This document shows, piece by piece, positions 1-11,216 of a DNA stretch of 64,000 bases. A model generated the notes under the pieces. That model made no database searches, was not told the origin of the DNA, and saw only the letters and a program-made list of their open reading frames with translations. The DNA is from Streptomyces sp. NRRL B-24484 (GTDB lineage Bacteria > Actinomycetota > Actinomycetes > Streptomycetales > Streptomycetaceae): the NCBI RefSeq assembly GCF_000717715.1, contig NZ_JOAI01000043.1, positions 1-64,000 of the forward strand. Reading direction: 5' to 3'. Each line of letters opens with the position of its first letter. Position 1 is the first letter of the stretch. The translations under genes and the position numbers were made by a program.

Positions 1-205
1 GCACGCTGTTGAGTTCTCAAGGAACGGACACTTCCTTCGGACCGCCTTCCAGCGGACCCTCCGGGCGTTTCGCTCTTTCGTGTTCCCAGCTTATCAGATG
101 TTTTCCGCTCCGTTTTCCGGAGTTTCTTTCATCGGATTGGCTTTCGCCTTTCGGCGCTCCCGAACTCTATCAGAGTTCTTTCACCGGATTTACCGTCTCG
201 AACTG
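1..205 (-). promoter_or_regulatory. Probable rRNA operon promoter/leader region (16S gene beyond left edge)
   Basis: Read on the minus strand, this AT-richer stretch ends with TTGAGAACTCAACAGCGTGC at positions 20 to 1, a motif I recall from Streptomyces rRNA leaders just upstream of 16S rRNA. Further upstream, TGATAG (about 165-173) and TGATAA (about 91-98) could be -10 elements of tandem rrn promoters, and a GTGAAAGAACTCTG segment near 170-185 resembles an antitermination or processing element. No convincing protein is encoded, and the short plus-strand reading frames here look accidental. The 16S gene itself is not in the window, so the call rests on motif memory and composition. Confidence 0.6.
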
Positions 206-228
206 AATTCGATCGGTGCCGTCCGGCA

Positions 229-269
229 GTGGGGCAACCCGGAGAACATTACGCCCCGGGTCGCCCCAC
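229..269 (-). terminator. Terminator hairpin downstream of rnj
   Basis: Arms at 229-242 and 256-269 pair over 14 bases with one mismatch (GTGGGGC / GCCCCAC outer part). The hairpin lies about 25 bases past the rnj stop codon on the minus strand. It has no clear U tract, as is usual in high-GC actinomycetes. It also separates rnj from the presumed rrn promoter region. Confidence 0.6.
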
Positions 270-291
270 GTCAAACCTGGCCGGTCGGGTC

Positions 292-1977
292 TCAGACCTC
301 GACGACGACCGGGAGGATCATCGGCCGGCGGCGGTAGTTGTCCGCCACCCACTTGCCGATCGTGCGGCGTACCAGCTGCTGCACCTGGCGGACCTCCAGC
401 ACGCCGTCGCCCGCGGAGCGGGTGAGGGCCTCCTCCAGCTTCGCGACGACCGGCACGAACGCGCCGTCGTCGATGCCCGAGCCGCGGGCCTGGATGGTCG
501 GCCCACTGACGATCTTGCCGTTGGTCGAGTCGACCACGACGAAGACGGAGATGAAGCCCTCCTCGCCGAGGATGCGGCGGTCCTTCAGGGAGGCCTCGGT
601 GATGTCGCCGACCGAGGAGCCGTCCACGTAGACGTAGCCGGCCTGGACCTTGCCGACGATCCGGGCGACGCCGTTCTCCAGGTCGACGCAGACGCCGTCC
701 TCGGCGATGACGACCCGGTCCTTCGGGACACCGGTGAGGATGCCCAGGTCGGCCGCGGCCCGCAGGTGGCGCCACTCGCCGTGCACCGGCATGAGGTTGC
801 GCGGCTTGCAGATGTTGAAGAAGTACAGCAGCTCGCCGGCCGAGGCGTGGCCGGAGACGTGCACCTTGGCGTTGCCCTTGTGCACGACGTTGGCGCCCCA
901 GCGGGTCAGGCCGTTGATCACGCGGTAGATCGCGGTCTCGTTGCCCGGGATCAGCGAGGAGGCGAGCACCACGGTGTCGCCGTCGACGATGCGGATCTGG
1001 TGGTCCCGGTTGGCCATCCGCGACAGCGCCGCCATCGGCTCGCCCTGCGAGCCGGTGCAGACCAGCACGACCTTGTCGTCCGGCAGGTCGTCCAGGGTCT
1101 TCACGTCGACGATCAGGTTGCCCGGGACCTTGAGGTAGCCGAGGTCACGGGCGATGCCCATGTTGCGGACCATCGAGCGGCCGACGAAGGCGACCTTGCG
1201 GCCGTGCGCGTGGGCGGCGTCCAGCACCTGCTGGATGCGGTGCACGTGGCTGGCGAAGGACGCGACGATGATCCGGCGCTGGGCGCTGGCGAAGACGTTC
1301 CGCAGCGCGGCGGAGATGTCCCGCTCGTGCGGGATGAAGCCGGGGACCTCGGCGTTGGTGGAGTCCACCAGCAGCAGGTCCATGCCCTCCTCGGCCAGCT
1401 TGGCGAAGGCCAGGAGGTCGGTGAGGCGGCCGTCCAGCGGCAGCTGGTCCATCTTGAAGTCGCCGGTGGCGACGACCGTGCCGGCCGGGGTGCGGACGGC
1501 GACGGCCAGGGCGTCCGGGATGGAGTGGTTGACCGCGATGAACTCGCAGTCGAAGGGGCCGATGCGCTCGCGCTCGCCCTCCTTGACCTCCAGGACGTAC
1601 GGGCGGATCCGGTGCTCGGCGAGCTTGGCCTCGATGAGCGCGAGGGTGAGCTTCGAGCCGATCAGCGGGATGTCCGGGTTCTCCCGGAGGAGGTACGGGA
1701 CGGCACCGATGTGGTCCTCGTGCCCGTGGGTCAGGACGATGCCGTCGATCTTGTCGAGGCGGTCCCGGATGTACGTGAAGTCCGGGAGGATCAGGTCGAC
1801 GCCGGGCTGCTCGTCCTCGGGGAAGAGCACGCCGCAGTCGACGATCAGGATGCGGTCCCCGTACTCGAAGACCGTCATGTTGCGGCCGATCTCGCCGAGG
1901 CCGCCGAGCGGGGTGATGCGGAGAGCGCCCTCCTTGAGTGCGGGAGGTGCGCCGAGTTCGGGATGCGGGTGGCTCAA
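292..1977 (-). CDS. rnj: Ribonuclease J (metallo-beta-lactamase/beta-CASP RNase)
   Basis: RNase J acts in mRNA decay and rRNA maturation as a 5'-3' exonuclease and endonuclease, normally with two zinc ions. The metallo-beta-lactamase signature HGHEDH is at residues 84-89, preceded by the GGLGEIGRNM segment typical of bacterial RNase J. The remainder has the length expected for beta-CASP and C-terminal domains. I chose a TTG start at 1975-1977: it gives the family N-terminus (SHPHPEL) and has GAGGAG six bases upstream. A GTG at 1996-1998 would add seven residues and bury that ribosome binding site. The product is 561 aa. A 10-bp inverted repeat lies just upstream, see 1992-2039. Only the exact start is uncertain. 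Confidence 0.95.
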   Translation of the reverse strand: MSHPHPELGAPPALKEGALRITPLGGLGEIGRNMTVFEYGDRILIVDCGVLFPEDEQPGVDLILPDFTYIRDRLDKIDGIVLTHGHEDHIGAVPYLLRENPDIPLIGSKLTLALIEAKLAEHRIRPYVLEVKEGERERIGPFDCEFIAVNHSIPDALAVAVRTPAGTVVATGDFKMDQLPLDGRLTDLLAFAKLAEEGMDLLLVDSTNAEVPGFIPHERDISAALRNVFASAQRRIIVASFASHVHRIQQVLDAAHAHGRKVAFVGRSMVRNMGIARDLGYLKVPGNLIVDVKTLDDLPDDKVVLVCTGSQGEPMAALSRMANRDHQIRIVDGDTVVLASSLIPGNETAIYRVINGLTRWGANVVHKGNAKVHVSGHASAGELLYFFNICKPRNLMPVHGEWRHLRAAADLGILTGVPKDRVVIAEDGVCVDLENGVARIVGKVQAGYVYVDGSSVGDITEASLKDRRILGEEGFISVFVVVDSTNGKIVSGPTIQARGSGIDDGAFVPVVAKLEEALTRSAGDGVLEVRQVQQLVRRTIGKWVADNYRRRPMILPVVVEV

Positions 1978-1991
1978 AAGACTCTCCTCAC

Positions 1992-2039
1992 GACGCACGC
2001 CACATGCCCGGGATCGTCCGGCGACATGGGGCGTGCGTC
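1992..2039 (-). promoter_or_regulatory. Inverted repeat in the rnj 5' leader
   Basis: GACGCACGCC at 1992-2001 and its exact complement at 2030-2039 form a perfect 10-bp stem. On the transcript, the 3' arm ends about two bases before the GAGGAG ribosome binding site of rnj. A structure so placed could affect translation or act as an RNase target. Function is inferred from position only. Confidence 0.4.
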
Positions 2040-2142
2040 CATCGTTGGCTTCCTACGTACCAGGTGCCTCCGCGCCTTCGGTCCGGTCCAGCGGCAGGCC
2101 CTCGGGGGGCCCGGCGAGCCGGGGCGCGCACGTCTGTGTCTG

Positions 2143-3042
2143 TTAGAGGTGTACCCCGCCGGCGGCCAGATCCTGCTTCAGTTGCGCAATCTCCTCGGCG
2201 GTGGCGGAGACCAGCGGGAGCCGCAGCGGGCCCGCAGGGTGTCCCTGCAGGTTGAGCGCGGCCTTGGTCAGGATGACGCCCTGGGTCCGGAAGACGCCGG
2301 TGAAGACCGGCAGCAGGGACTGGTGGACGGCGGTGGCCTTGGCGGTGTCGCCGGCGGTGAAGGCCTCGACCATGGCCTTCAGCTCGGGCGTGACCACGTG
2401 GCTGACGACGCTGACCACGCCGACGGCGCCGACCGAGAGCAGCGGCAGGGTCAGGACGTCGTCGCCGGAGTACCAGGCGAGGTCGGACCGGGCGATGGCC
2501 CAGGAGGCCGCGCCGACGTCGCCCTTGGCGTCCTTGTTGGCGACGATCCGGGGGTGCTCGCCGAGCCGGACGAGCGTCTCGTGGCTCAGCGCGACGGCGC
2601 TGCGGCCCGGGATGTCGTAGAGCATGACGGGCAGCCCGGTGGCGTCCGCGATGGCGGTGGTGTGCCGGTACAGGCCCTCCTGCGGGGGCTTGCTGTAGTA
2701 CGGCGTCACCGAGAGCAGGCCGTGGGCGCCGGCCGCCTCGGCCTGGCGGGCGAGCTCGACGCTGTGGTGGGTGTCGTTGGTGCCGATGCCGGCCACGACG
2801 TGCGCCCGGTCCCCGACTGCCTCCACCACGGCGCGGACCAGCTGGGACTTCTCGGCGTCGCTGGTGGTCGGCGACTCGCCGGTGGTGCCGTTGAGGACGA
2901 GGCCGTCGTTGCCGGCGTCCACGAGGTGGGCGGCGAGGCGCTGGGCGCCGTCGAGGTCGAGCCCACCGTCGGCGGTGAAGGGGGTGACCATCGCGGTCAG
3001 GACCCGGCCGAAGGGCGTCTGGGGGGTGGAGGTCGGAGCCAT
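2143..3042 (-). CDS. dapA: 4-hydroxy-tetrahydrodipicolinate synthase
   Basis: DapA condenses pyruvate with aspartate semialdehyde in the diaminopimelate/lysine pathway, feeding peptidoglycan. The sequence shows the TIM-barrel signatures GTTGE (residues 52-56), the catalytic-tyrosine segment YDIPGRS (Y142) and the Schiff-base lysine in ANKDAKGD (K170). I place the start at the ATG at 3040-3042, giving 299 aa and the family N-terminus; the open frame upstream to 3309 would add about 89 low-complexity residues and cross a strong terminator. No good Shine-Dalgarno precedes the chosen start. The gene stands alone between the thyX terminator and rnj, with dapB about 1.4 kb away in the neighbouring operon. 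Confidence 0.95.
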   Translation of the reverse strand: MAPTSTPQTPFGRVLTAMVTPFTADGGLDLDGAQRLAAHLVDAGNDGLVLNGTTGESPTTSDAEKSQLVRAVVEAVGDRAHVVAGIGTNDTHHSVELARQAEAAGAHGLLSVTPYYSKPPQEGLYRHTTAIADATGLPVMLYDIPGRSAVALSHETLVRLGEHPRIVANKDAKGDVGAASWAIARSDLAWYSGDDVLTLPLLSVGAVGVVSVVSHVVTPELKAMVEAFTAGDTAKATAVHQSLLPVFTGVFRTQGVILTKAALNLQGHPAGPLRLPLVSATAEEIAQLKQDLAAGGVHL

Positions 3043-3135
3043 GCGTCCAAAACTACTCGTAGGCCACTGGGGGGCGGTCACGCCGGTCCACGGTTCGGAC
3101 AGAATCGTGCGAGGTCGGCGGTGGGCCGTCGGGGT

Positions 3136-3198
3136 CGGAGCATGGGATTCCGGTGCTGCCCGCTCGGGGGTTCGGGCAGCACCGGAATCCGTGCTCCG
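3136..3198 (-). terminator. Strong intrinsic terminator after thyX
   Basis: Arms at 3145-3162 and 3173-3190 form a perfect 18-bp stem with a 10-base loop. Flanking bases (CGGAGCA / GTGCTCCG) extend the pairing imperfectly. It lies downstream of thyX and upstream of dapA on the minus strand, so it probably ends the M16-dapB-thyX transcript and leaves dapA to its own promoter at about 3043-3135. Confidence 0.85.
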
Positions 3199-3271
3199 AG
3201 CGTAGGGAGCGGGCGGAACCGCTGCAATCCGGACATGCCGGGCGGTCCGCCCGGATGCCCGTCCGTGCAGG

Positions 3272-4000
3272 TCAGGGGGCGACCCGGCCGTGCGCGTTGA
3301 AGGCCGCACGGGTGAGCGGCATCAGCTGCCCCCAGAGCTCCTCCATCTGCTCGGCCACCATCTCGATCTCCCGCTGCGGGAAGGACGGCACGGCGGCCTG
3401 CTCGTTCTTGGTGCGCAGCGACAGGAAGTGCATGAGCGACCGGGCGTTGCAGGTGGCGTACATCGAGGAGAAGAGGCCGACCGGGAGGACGGCGCGGGCG
3501 ACCTCGCGGGCGACGCCGGCGGCGAGCATCTCCTGGTAGGCGCGGTAGGAGGAGCGGTAGGACTCCTCCATGGCCTCGGTGGTGAGCTTGTGCTGCTCGG
3601 CGGTGCCCTCGACGAACTCGTACCGGCCGGGCTTGCCCTGCTGGACGAGGCGGCGGTCCGGGCCGGGGACGTAGAAGACCGGCTGCAGCTCGCGGTAGCG
3701 GCCGGACTCCTCGTTGTAGGACCAGCCGCTGCGGTGCCGGTGGAACTCGCGGAAGACGAAGATCGGCGCGCTGATGAAGAAGGTCATCGAGTTGTGCTCG
3801 AAGGGGGTGCCGTGGCGGTCCCGCATCAGGAAGTTGATCAGGCCCTTGGACTTCTCCGGGTCCTCGCCGATCGTCTCCAGGGACTGCTCGCCCTTGGTGG
3901 ACACCCGGGCGGCCCACAGCACGTCGGTGTCGGTGGCGGCGCTGCGGACGAGTTCCACCGTGACGTCGCTGCGGAAGGTCGGGGCCAGGTCGTCGCTCAC
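3272..4000 (-). CDS. thyX: FAD-dependent thymidylate synthase ThyX
   Basis: ThyX methylates dUMP to dTMP using methylene-tetrahydrofolate, FAD and NADPH. The 242-aa protein has the family hallmark RHR at residues 88-90 followed by SGWSYNEESGRYREL, and the C-terminal part contains the usual NARSLMHF segment. By direct count, eight residues separate RHR from the next conserved serine, against seven in the textbook RHRX7S motif. The start is GTG at 3998-4000, overlapping the stop of the upstream gene (GTGA), which implies translational coupling. It is the last gene of the run M16 peptidase, dapB, small TPR-like protein, thyX. The assignment is secure. Confidence 0.95.
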   Translation of the reverse strand: MSDDLAPTFRSDVTVELVRSAATDTDVLWAARVSTKGEQSLETIGEDPEKSKGLINFLMRDRHGTPFEHNSMTFFISAPIFVFREFHRHRSGWSYNEESGRYRELQPVFYVPGPDRRLVQQGKPGRYEFVEGTAEQHKLTTEAMEESYRSSYRAYQEMLAAGVAREVARAVLPVGLFSSMYATCNARSLMHFLSLRTKNEQAAVPSFPQREIEMVAEQMEELWGQLMPLTRAAFNAHGRVAP

Positions 4001-4458
4001 GCGGTGCTCCTCGATTCGGTGGTGGTGCCGTGCAGCCGGATGGCGTGCTGCATGGCCTTGCGGGCGCGCGGGGTGTCCCCGGCGTCCGCGTAGGCCACGG
4101 CGAGGCGGAAGAAGACCCGCCAGTCGTGCGGGGAGGCCTCCGCCTCGGCCTTGCGGCGGGTGAAGACCTCGTCGGCGGAGGTCCGGTCGATCCGGCCGCC
4201 GGTGGTGCGGCGGAGTTCGTCGACGGGCAGGCCGCCCTCGGCCTCCAGCTCGCGGGCGAGCTGCTCGCTGGCGCGTCCGAAGCGGATGGTCTGGCGCAGG
4301 AACCAGATGCCGATCGGGGGGATGACGAAGGCGCAGAGGCCGAGGCCGATGCCGAGCGGTTTGCCGGTGGCGACGAGCTGGACGCCCTCCCCCACGCAGA
4401 GCAGGGAGACGACGACCAGGGCGGCGGCGAGCAGGAAGAAGCCGGTGCGGGAGGTCAT
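3997..4458 (-). CDS. Small membrane protein with TPR-like C-terminus, function unknown
   Basis: This 153-aa protein has two hydrophobic segments near residues 7-28 and 33-53, a charged linker, then a helical segment around residues 112-142 (WRVFFRLAVAYADAGDTPRA) that reads like a single tetratricopeptide repeat. This suggests a membrane-anchored protein with a cytoplasmic protein-binding tail. It overlaps thyX by four bases and follows dapB by seven, so it is part of the same operon. I recognise no specific function; conserved position next to dapB and thyX in streptomycetes is recalled, not tested. Confidence 0.8.
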   Translation of the reverse strand: MTSRTGFFLLAAALVVVSLLCVGEGVQLVATGKPLGIGLGLCAFVIPPIGIWFLRQTIRFGRASEQLARELEAEGGLPVDELRRTTGGRIDRTSADEVFTRRKAEAEASPHDWRVFFRLAVAYADAGDTPRARKAMQHAIRLHGTTTESRSTA

Positions 4459-4465
4459 GCGGGGC

Positions 4466-6576
<2,111 letters not shown>

Positions 6577-6670
6577 CAGGGTGTACCTCTCGATCGGGGA
6601 AGAACAGGGTGCGGCCCGCACGCCGCGAGGGCGTGCGGGCCGCGGGAGGACTACCTCGCCACTCGGTGCG

Positions 6671-8878
6671 TCACTCGGAGGCGGCCTCGCCGCCCTCCTC
6701 GCCCTCGATCACGGGGACGAGGGAGAGCTTGCCGCGCGGGTCGATCTCGGCGATCTCGACCTGCACCTTGGCGCCGACCGCGAGCACGTCCTCGACGTTC
6801 TCCACGCGCTTGCCACCGGCGAGCTTGCGGATCTGCGAGATGTGCAGCAGGCCGTCCTTGCCGGGCATGAGGGAGACGAACGCGCCGAAGGTCGTGGTCT
6901 TCACCACGGTGCCCAGGTAGCGCTCGCCGACCTCCGGCATGGTCGGGTTGGCGATCTGGTTGATCGTGGTGCGGGCGGCCTCGGCGGCCGGGCCGTCGGA
7001 GGCACCGATGTAGATGGTGCCGTCGTCCTCGATCGTGATCTCGGCGCCGGTGTCCTCCTGGATCTGGTTGATCATCTTGCCCTTGGGGCCGATGACCTCA
7101 CCGATCTTGTCCACCGGGATCTTGATCGTGATGATGCGCGGGGCGTACTGCGACATCTCGTCCGGAGTGTCGATGGCCTCGTTCATCACGTCGAGGATGT
7201 GCAGGCGGGCGTCCTTGGCCTGCTTCAGCGCGGCGGCGAGCACCGATGCCGGGATGCCGTTCAGCTTGGTGTCGAGCTGGAGGGCGGTGATGAAGTTGCG
7301 GGTGCCGGCGACCTTGAAGTCCATGTCGCCGAACGCGTCCTCGGCGCCGAGGATGTCGGTCAGCGTGACGTAGTGGGTCTCGCCGTCGATCTCCTGGGAG
7401 ATCAGGCCCATGGCGATACCGGCGACGGCGGCCTTCAGCGGCACACCGGCGTTCAGCAGCGACATGGTGGAGGCGCAGACCGAGCCCATCGAGGTGGAGC
7501 CGTTGGAGCCGAGCGCCTCGGAGACCTGGCGGATGGCGTACGGGAAGTCCTCGCGGGAGGGCAGCACGGGCAGGATCGCCCGCTCGGCCAGCGCGCCGTG
7601 GCCGATCTCGCGGCGCTTGGGCGAGCCCACGCGGCCGGTCTCGCCGACGGAGTACGGCGGGAAGTTGTAGTTGTGCATGTAGCGGCGACGCGTCTCCGGG
7701 GAGAGCGTGTCGAGCTGCTGCTCCATGCGGAGCATGTTCAGCGTGGTGACACCCAGGATCTGGGTCTCGCCGCGCTCGAACAGGGCGGAGCCGTGGACGC
7801 GCGGGATGGCCTCGACCTCGGCGGCCAGGGTGCGGATGTCGGTGACGCCGCGGCCGTCGATGCGGACCTTGTCCTTGATGACGCGCTCGCGGACGATCTT
7901 CTTGGTCAGCGCGTTGTAGGCGGCGCTGATCTCCTTCTCGCGGCCCTCGAAGTCCGGGAGGAGCTTGTCCGCGGCGATCGCCTTGATGCGGTCGAGCTCG
8001 TTGTTGCGCTCCTGCTTGCCGGCGATGGTGAGCGCCTGGGCGAGCTCGTCCTTGACCGCGGCGGTCAGGGCGTTGAGCACGTCGTCCTGGTAGTCCAGGA
8101 AGACCGGGAACTCGCCGGTCGGCTTGGCGGCCTGGGCGGCCAGCTGGGCCTGGGCGGCGCAGAGGACCTTGATGAACGGCTTGGCGGCCTCCAGACCGGC
8201 GGCGACGACCTCCTCGGTCGGGGCCTCGGCGCCGTCGGCGACCAGGTTGATGGTCTTGGTGGTGGCCTCGGCCTCGACCATCATGATCGCGACGTCGCCG
8301 TCCGGCAGGGCGCGGCCGGCCACGACCATGTCGAAGACGGCGTCCTCGAGCTCCGAGTGGGTCGGGAAGGCGACCCACTGGCCCTTGATCAGCGCGACGC
8401 GGACGCCGCCGATCGGGCCGGAGAACGGCAGGCCCGCGAGCTGGGTGGAGGCGGAGGCGGCGTTGATGGCGACCACGTCGTAGAGGTGGTCGGGGTTGAG
8501 CGCCATCACCGTGACGACGACCTGGATCTCGTTGCGCAGGCCCTTGACGAAGGACGGGCGCAGCGGGCGGTCGATCAGGCGGCAGGTGAGGATGGCGTCC
8601 TCGGAGGGCCGGCCCTCACGACGGAAGAACGAGCCGGGGATCCGGCCCGCGGCGTACATCCGCTCCTCGACGTCGACGGTCAGCGGGAAGAAGTCGAAGT
8701 GCTCCTTCGGCTGCTTGGACGCGCTGGTCGCCGACAGCACCATGGTGTCGTCGTCGAGGTAGGCGACGGCGGAGCCGGCGGCCTGGCGGGCCAGGCGGCC
8801 CGTCTCGAAGCGGATGGTACGGGTGCCGAAGCTGCCGTTGTCGATGACGGCCTCGGCGTAGAACACGTTCTCTTCCAC
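6671..8878 (-). CDS. pnp: Polyribonucleotide nucleotidyltransferase (PNPase)
   Basis: PNPase degrades RNA phosphorolytically from the 3' end and, in streptomycetes, also synthesises 3' tails. The 735-aa protein has two RNase PH-like domains, a linking helical domain, a KH domain ([17 protein letters not shown], roughly residues 595-650) and a C-terminal S1 domain ([15 protein letters not shown], roughly 655-725). The start is GTG at 8876-8878, with GAGGAG about nine bases upstream. The long leader between rpsO and pnp contains a hairpin (9111-9161) in the place where RNase III processing is known in Streptomyces. No residue loss is evident. Confidence 0.97.
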   Translation of the reverse strand: MEENVFYAEAVIDNGSFGTRTIRFETGRLARQAAGSAVAYLDDDTMVLSATSASKQPKEHFDFFPLTVDVEERMYAAGRIPGSFFRREGRPSEDAILTCRLIDRPLRPSFVKGLRNEIQVVVTVMALNPDHLYDVVAINAASASTQLAGLPFSGPIGGVRVALIKGQWVAFPTHSELEDAVFDMVVAGRALPDGDVAIMMVEAEATTKTINLVADGAEAPTEEVVAAGLEAAKPFIKVLCAAQAQLAAQAAKPTGEFPVFLDYQDDVLNALTAAVKDELAQALTIAGKQERNNELDRIKAIAADKLLPDFEGREKEISAAYNALTKKIVRERVIKDKVRIDGRGVTDIRTLAAEVEAIPRVHGSALFERGETQILGVTTLNMLRMEQQLDTLSPETRRRYMHNYNFPPYSVGETGRVGSPKRREIGHGALAERAILPVLPSREDFPYAIRQVSEALGSNGSTSMGSVCASTMSLLNAGVPLKAAVAGIAMGLISQEIDGETHYVTLTDILGAEDAFGDMDFKVAGTRNFITALQLDTKLNGIPASVLAAALKQAKDARLHILDVMNEAIDTPDEMSQYAPRIITIKIPVDKIGEVIGPKGKMINQIQEDTGAEITIEDDGTIYIGASDGPAAEAARTTINQIANPTMPEVGERYLGTVVKTTTFGAFVSLMPGKDGLLHISQIRKLAGGKRVENVEDVLAVGAKVQVEIAEIDPRGKLSLVPVIEGEEGGEAASE

Positions 8879-9274
8879 CTGGAAGATCTCCTCTTTCGTA
8901 CGTCTCCGGTGGAGCGCCCCCCAGCGTCCGCCTGCCCGGCCCTGCGGGCCGGTCTTCGATCGAAGCCTCCGGGCGTGTCTGTCGACGACTCCCGGCGGCC
9001 ACTACCGAGGACCGGCGCCTCTCGGCTTGCCTGGTCGGCGGTCGCGTGTGGACGCTCCCCGGATGCGGGCGGCCTCCGTTTGAGGCCTGCGGCCCGCGCA
9101 GGTTGTCGGTCATGCCCGGTGCCGTCCGCGCACCGCGCGGCCGGGCAACAACCCGGGCATGCCCTTCACCTTACAAATTCACACCCTACCGAGCGCGCCA
9201 TTACCACGCGTGTGGCAGCGGTTCCCTCGCCCGGGGTGCGGTTCCGCGCGGTGCTCCCGCGCGGATGCGCCGAA
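8879..9274 (-). promoter_or_regulatory. rpsO-pnp intergenic leader with a hairpin at 9111-9161
   Basis: About 400 bases without a gene lie between the rpsO terminator and pnp. CATGCCCGG at 9111-9119 pairs exactly with 9153-9161, enclosing further GC-rich complementarity. In Streptomyces the rpsO-pnp spacer is known to carry a pnp promoter and a hairpin cleaved by RNase III, which PNPase uses for autoregulation. The sequence agrees in position and structure; the cleavage site and promoters cannot be assigned from sequence alone. Confidence 0.55.
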
Positions 9275-9303
9275 GGGCGGCCCCCCGGGAAGGGGAGCCG
9301 CCC
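9275..9303 (-). terminator. Terminator after rpsO
   Basis: GGGCGGC at 9275-9281 pairs with GCCGCCC at 9297-9303, with CCCC/GGGG pairing continuing inside. It lies 12 bases past the rpsO stop. Some read-through into pnp is known for this gene pair in bacteria. Confidence 0.65.
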
Positions 9304-9315
9304 CACGAAGCGGTG

Positions 9316-9606
9316 TCAGCGAGCGCCGCCCGCGGCGCCGCGGCGGATGCCGAGGCGGTCGACGAGGGTACGGAAACGCTCGATGTCCTTCTTGGCCAGG
9401 TACTGCAGCAGGCGGCGGCGCTGGCCGACCAGGATCAGCAGACCACGACGGGAGTGGTGGTCGTGCTTGTGGGCCTTCAGGTGCTCGGTCAGGTCCGAGA
9501 TGCGGCGGGAGAGCATGGCCACCTGGACCTCGGGGGAGCCGGTGTCGCCCTCCTTCTGGCCGAACTCGGCGATGATCTGCTTCTTGACGTCGGCGGCGAG
9601 AGCCAC
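9316..9606 (-). CDS. rpsO: 30S ribosomal protein S15
   Basis: S15 binds 16S rRNA helices early in 30S assembly. The 96-aa sequence matches the family throughout, including [12 protein letters not shown], the [12 protein letters not shown] block and RRRLLQYL. The start is GTG at 9604-9606 preceded by GGAG with suitable spacing; the longer open frame upstream is not coding. It is followed by a terminator and then pnp, the classical rpsO-pnp order. Confidence 0.97.
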   Translation of the reverse strand: MALAADVKKQIIAEFGQKEGDTGSPEVQVAMLSRRISDLTEHLKAHKHDHHSRRGLLILVGQRRRLLQYLAKKDIERFRTLVDRLGIRRGAAGGAR

Positions 9607-9746
9607 GGCATCTCCTTCGGGGTGGCCGAGCGATCCCGGTAGACGACACAGGATCTGACAAGACTCGGACTGACCAAGCGTACCAGCGCCCGCCGGCGTC
9701 CCCTGTCGCGGGGCGCCGGCGGGCGCGGGAGGGTGGTTCGGCGGCG

Positions 9747-11216
9747 TCAGCTGGTGGCGCCGCGGACCAGGGCGTAGATGTTCAGCACGGCCAGCGCGAG
9801 CGGGACGAGCGAGATCAGCATCAGGCCGTCCACCATGTCCAGGATGCGGCCCCAGAAGGGGGACACGCCGAGGCGGGGGACGATCAGCGCGATCGCGGTG
9901 AGCAGGGCGGCGCCCACGGCGATGGAGGCCGACAGCCAGATGGTGCGCAGGTCGAGCGAGCTGTCGGTGCCGCCCTGCTGCAGCTGCTCCAGGATGAACA
10001 CCGGGGTGTGCAGGGAGAGGCCGAGGACCAGCAGGCCGAGGCCGATCAGGCCGGCGATGGTGAGGCTGAAGACCTGCGCGGTGTAGCGGAAGAGCCGGGC
10101 GCGCAGCATGGTCGAGATGCCGATGGCCAGGGCGAGCAGCTCGGCGAAGGCGGAGTCGCTGAAGCCGAGGACGGCGCAGGCGCCGATGACGGTGGCGGAG
10201 CAGCCGCCGACCAGGCCGACGAGGACCTCGTGGCCGCGGCGGGCCTGGTGGGCGATCCGCTCGTACTGGACGGTCTCGGCGCGGCTGGTCTCCTCGCCGT
10301 AGGCGCTGCCGCGGGTGCGGGTCTGGCCGGGCGGGCTGAAGCCGACGGGGAGGCGGGCGAAGCGGGCGGAGAGGGCCGGCAGGAAGCCGACCGCGGCGAT
10401 CGCGGCGACGCCGGTGACGGCGGCGATGTGGGTGGCCGGGGTGCCGTCGAGGAGCACCGCGGCGAAGGTCGACAGGGTGCCGGCGGCGGCGAGGAAGGAG
10501 GAGGCGACGAAGACCGAGTCCTTCTCCGGCAGCAGGCCGACGAGCAGCACCGAGACGACGAGGACGGCGACGCAGCCGACCAGGAACTGCAGTCGGCCGG
10601 GGCCGTCGCCGGTGTTCGCGACCGGGACGGCCCCGGAGCCGGCGATCAGGGCGTGCGGCAGGGCGCCGAGGCCGAGCGCGAGGCCGGCCGCGTGGTCGTC
10701 GTAGACCCGGGCACGGACGCCGGCGAAGGTGACCAGGACGACCGCGGTGACGCCGGAGAGGATGCCGGCCAGGCCGTGCATGTCGTGGCGCAGGTCGGAG
10801 AACCACAGGGCGAAGCCGAGCAGCACCAGCATCACGGTGGCGCCGATCAGGCCGAAGGCCCGCATGAGGTCGGGGCTCCAGAACCGGCGGTCGGCCTCGA
10901 CGGCGCTCGCCACGGCGTCGGCCACGTCGTCGTAGACGGCCGGCGGCAGCGACTCGGCGAAGGGGCGCAGGCTCAGCAGGTCGCCGTCGCGGACCTGCTG
11001 CGCGGCCAGCGGCAGGCCGCTGTCGAGCACGGTGCCGTCGCGGCGGACGAGGTGGAAGCCGGTGGGCGTGCCGTCGACCTGGGTCTGCCCGGTGAGGCGC
11101 AGCACCTCGGGGTAGATGTCGGCGAGCGGGACGTCCTCGGGCAGGGCGACGTCGATCCGGCCGTCGGGCGCGACGACGGTGACGCGGCAGAAGCCGGTCG
11201 TTGCACTGGCGCTCAT
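9747..11216 (-). CDS. eccD: Type VII secretion integral membrane protein EccD
   Basis: EccD is the multi-spanning core of the ESX membrane complex. The 489-aa protein begins with a ubiquitin-like cytoplasmic domain (about residues 1-90, with [20 protein letters not shown]), then an amphipathic linker and about eleven hydrophobic helices from residue 130 to the C-terminus. The start is ATG at 11214-11216, with GGAGGTG seven bases upstream. It is transcribed away from eccC across a 571-bp divergent region. Family membership is clear from topology and the N-terminal domain. Confidence 0.93.
   Translation of the reverse strand: MSASATTGFCRVTVVAPDGRIDVALPEDVPLADIYPEVLRLTGQTQVDGTPTGFHLVRRDGTVLDSGLPLAAQQVRDGDLLSLRPFAESLPPAVYDDVADAVASAVEADRRFWSPDLMRAFGLIGATVMLVLLGFALWFSDLRHDMHGLAGILSGVTAVVLVTFAGVRARVYDDHAAGLALGLGALPHALIAGSGAVPVANTGDGPGRLQFLVGCVAVLVVSVLLVGLLPEKDSVFVASSFLAAAGTLSTFAAVLLDGTPATHIAAVTGVAAIAAVGFLPALSARFARLPVGFSPPGQTRTRGSAYGEETSRAETVQYERIAHQARRGHEVLVGLVGGCSATVIGACAVLGFSDSAFAELLALAIGISTMLRARLFRYTAQVFSLTIAGLIGLGLLVLGLSLHTPVFILEQLQQGGTDSSLDLRTIWLSASIAVGAALLTAIALIVPRLGVSPFWGRILDMVDGLMLISLVPLALAVLNIYALVRGATS

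Noticed and set aside
9..337. Short plus-strand reading frames at the left edge
   Set aside because: They fall in the presumed rRNA leader, lack ribosome binding sites and resemble no protein.
229..3300. A 1023-codon plus-strand open frame opposite rnj and dapA
   Set aside because: It is the antisense shadow of two well-supported genes. Its protein is dominated by Asp, Val, Ala, Gly and Arg, as expected from high-GC third-position bias, and has no recognisable domain.
6581..9658. A 1025-codon plus-strand open frame opposite pnp and rpsO
   Set aside because: Same compositional artefact; pnp and rpsO on the other strand are unambiguous.
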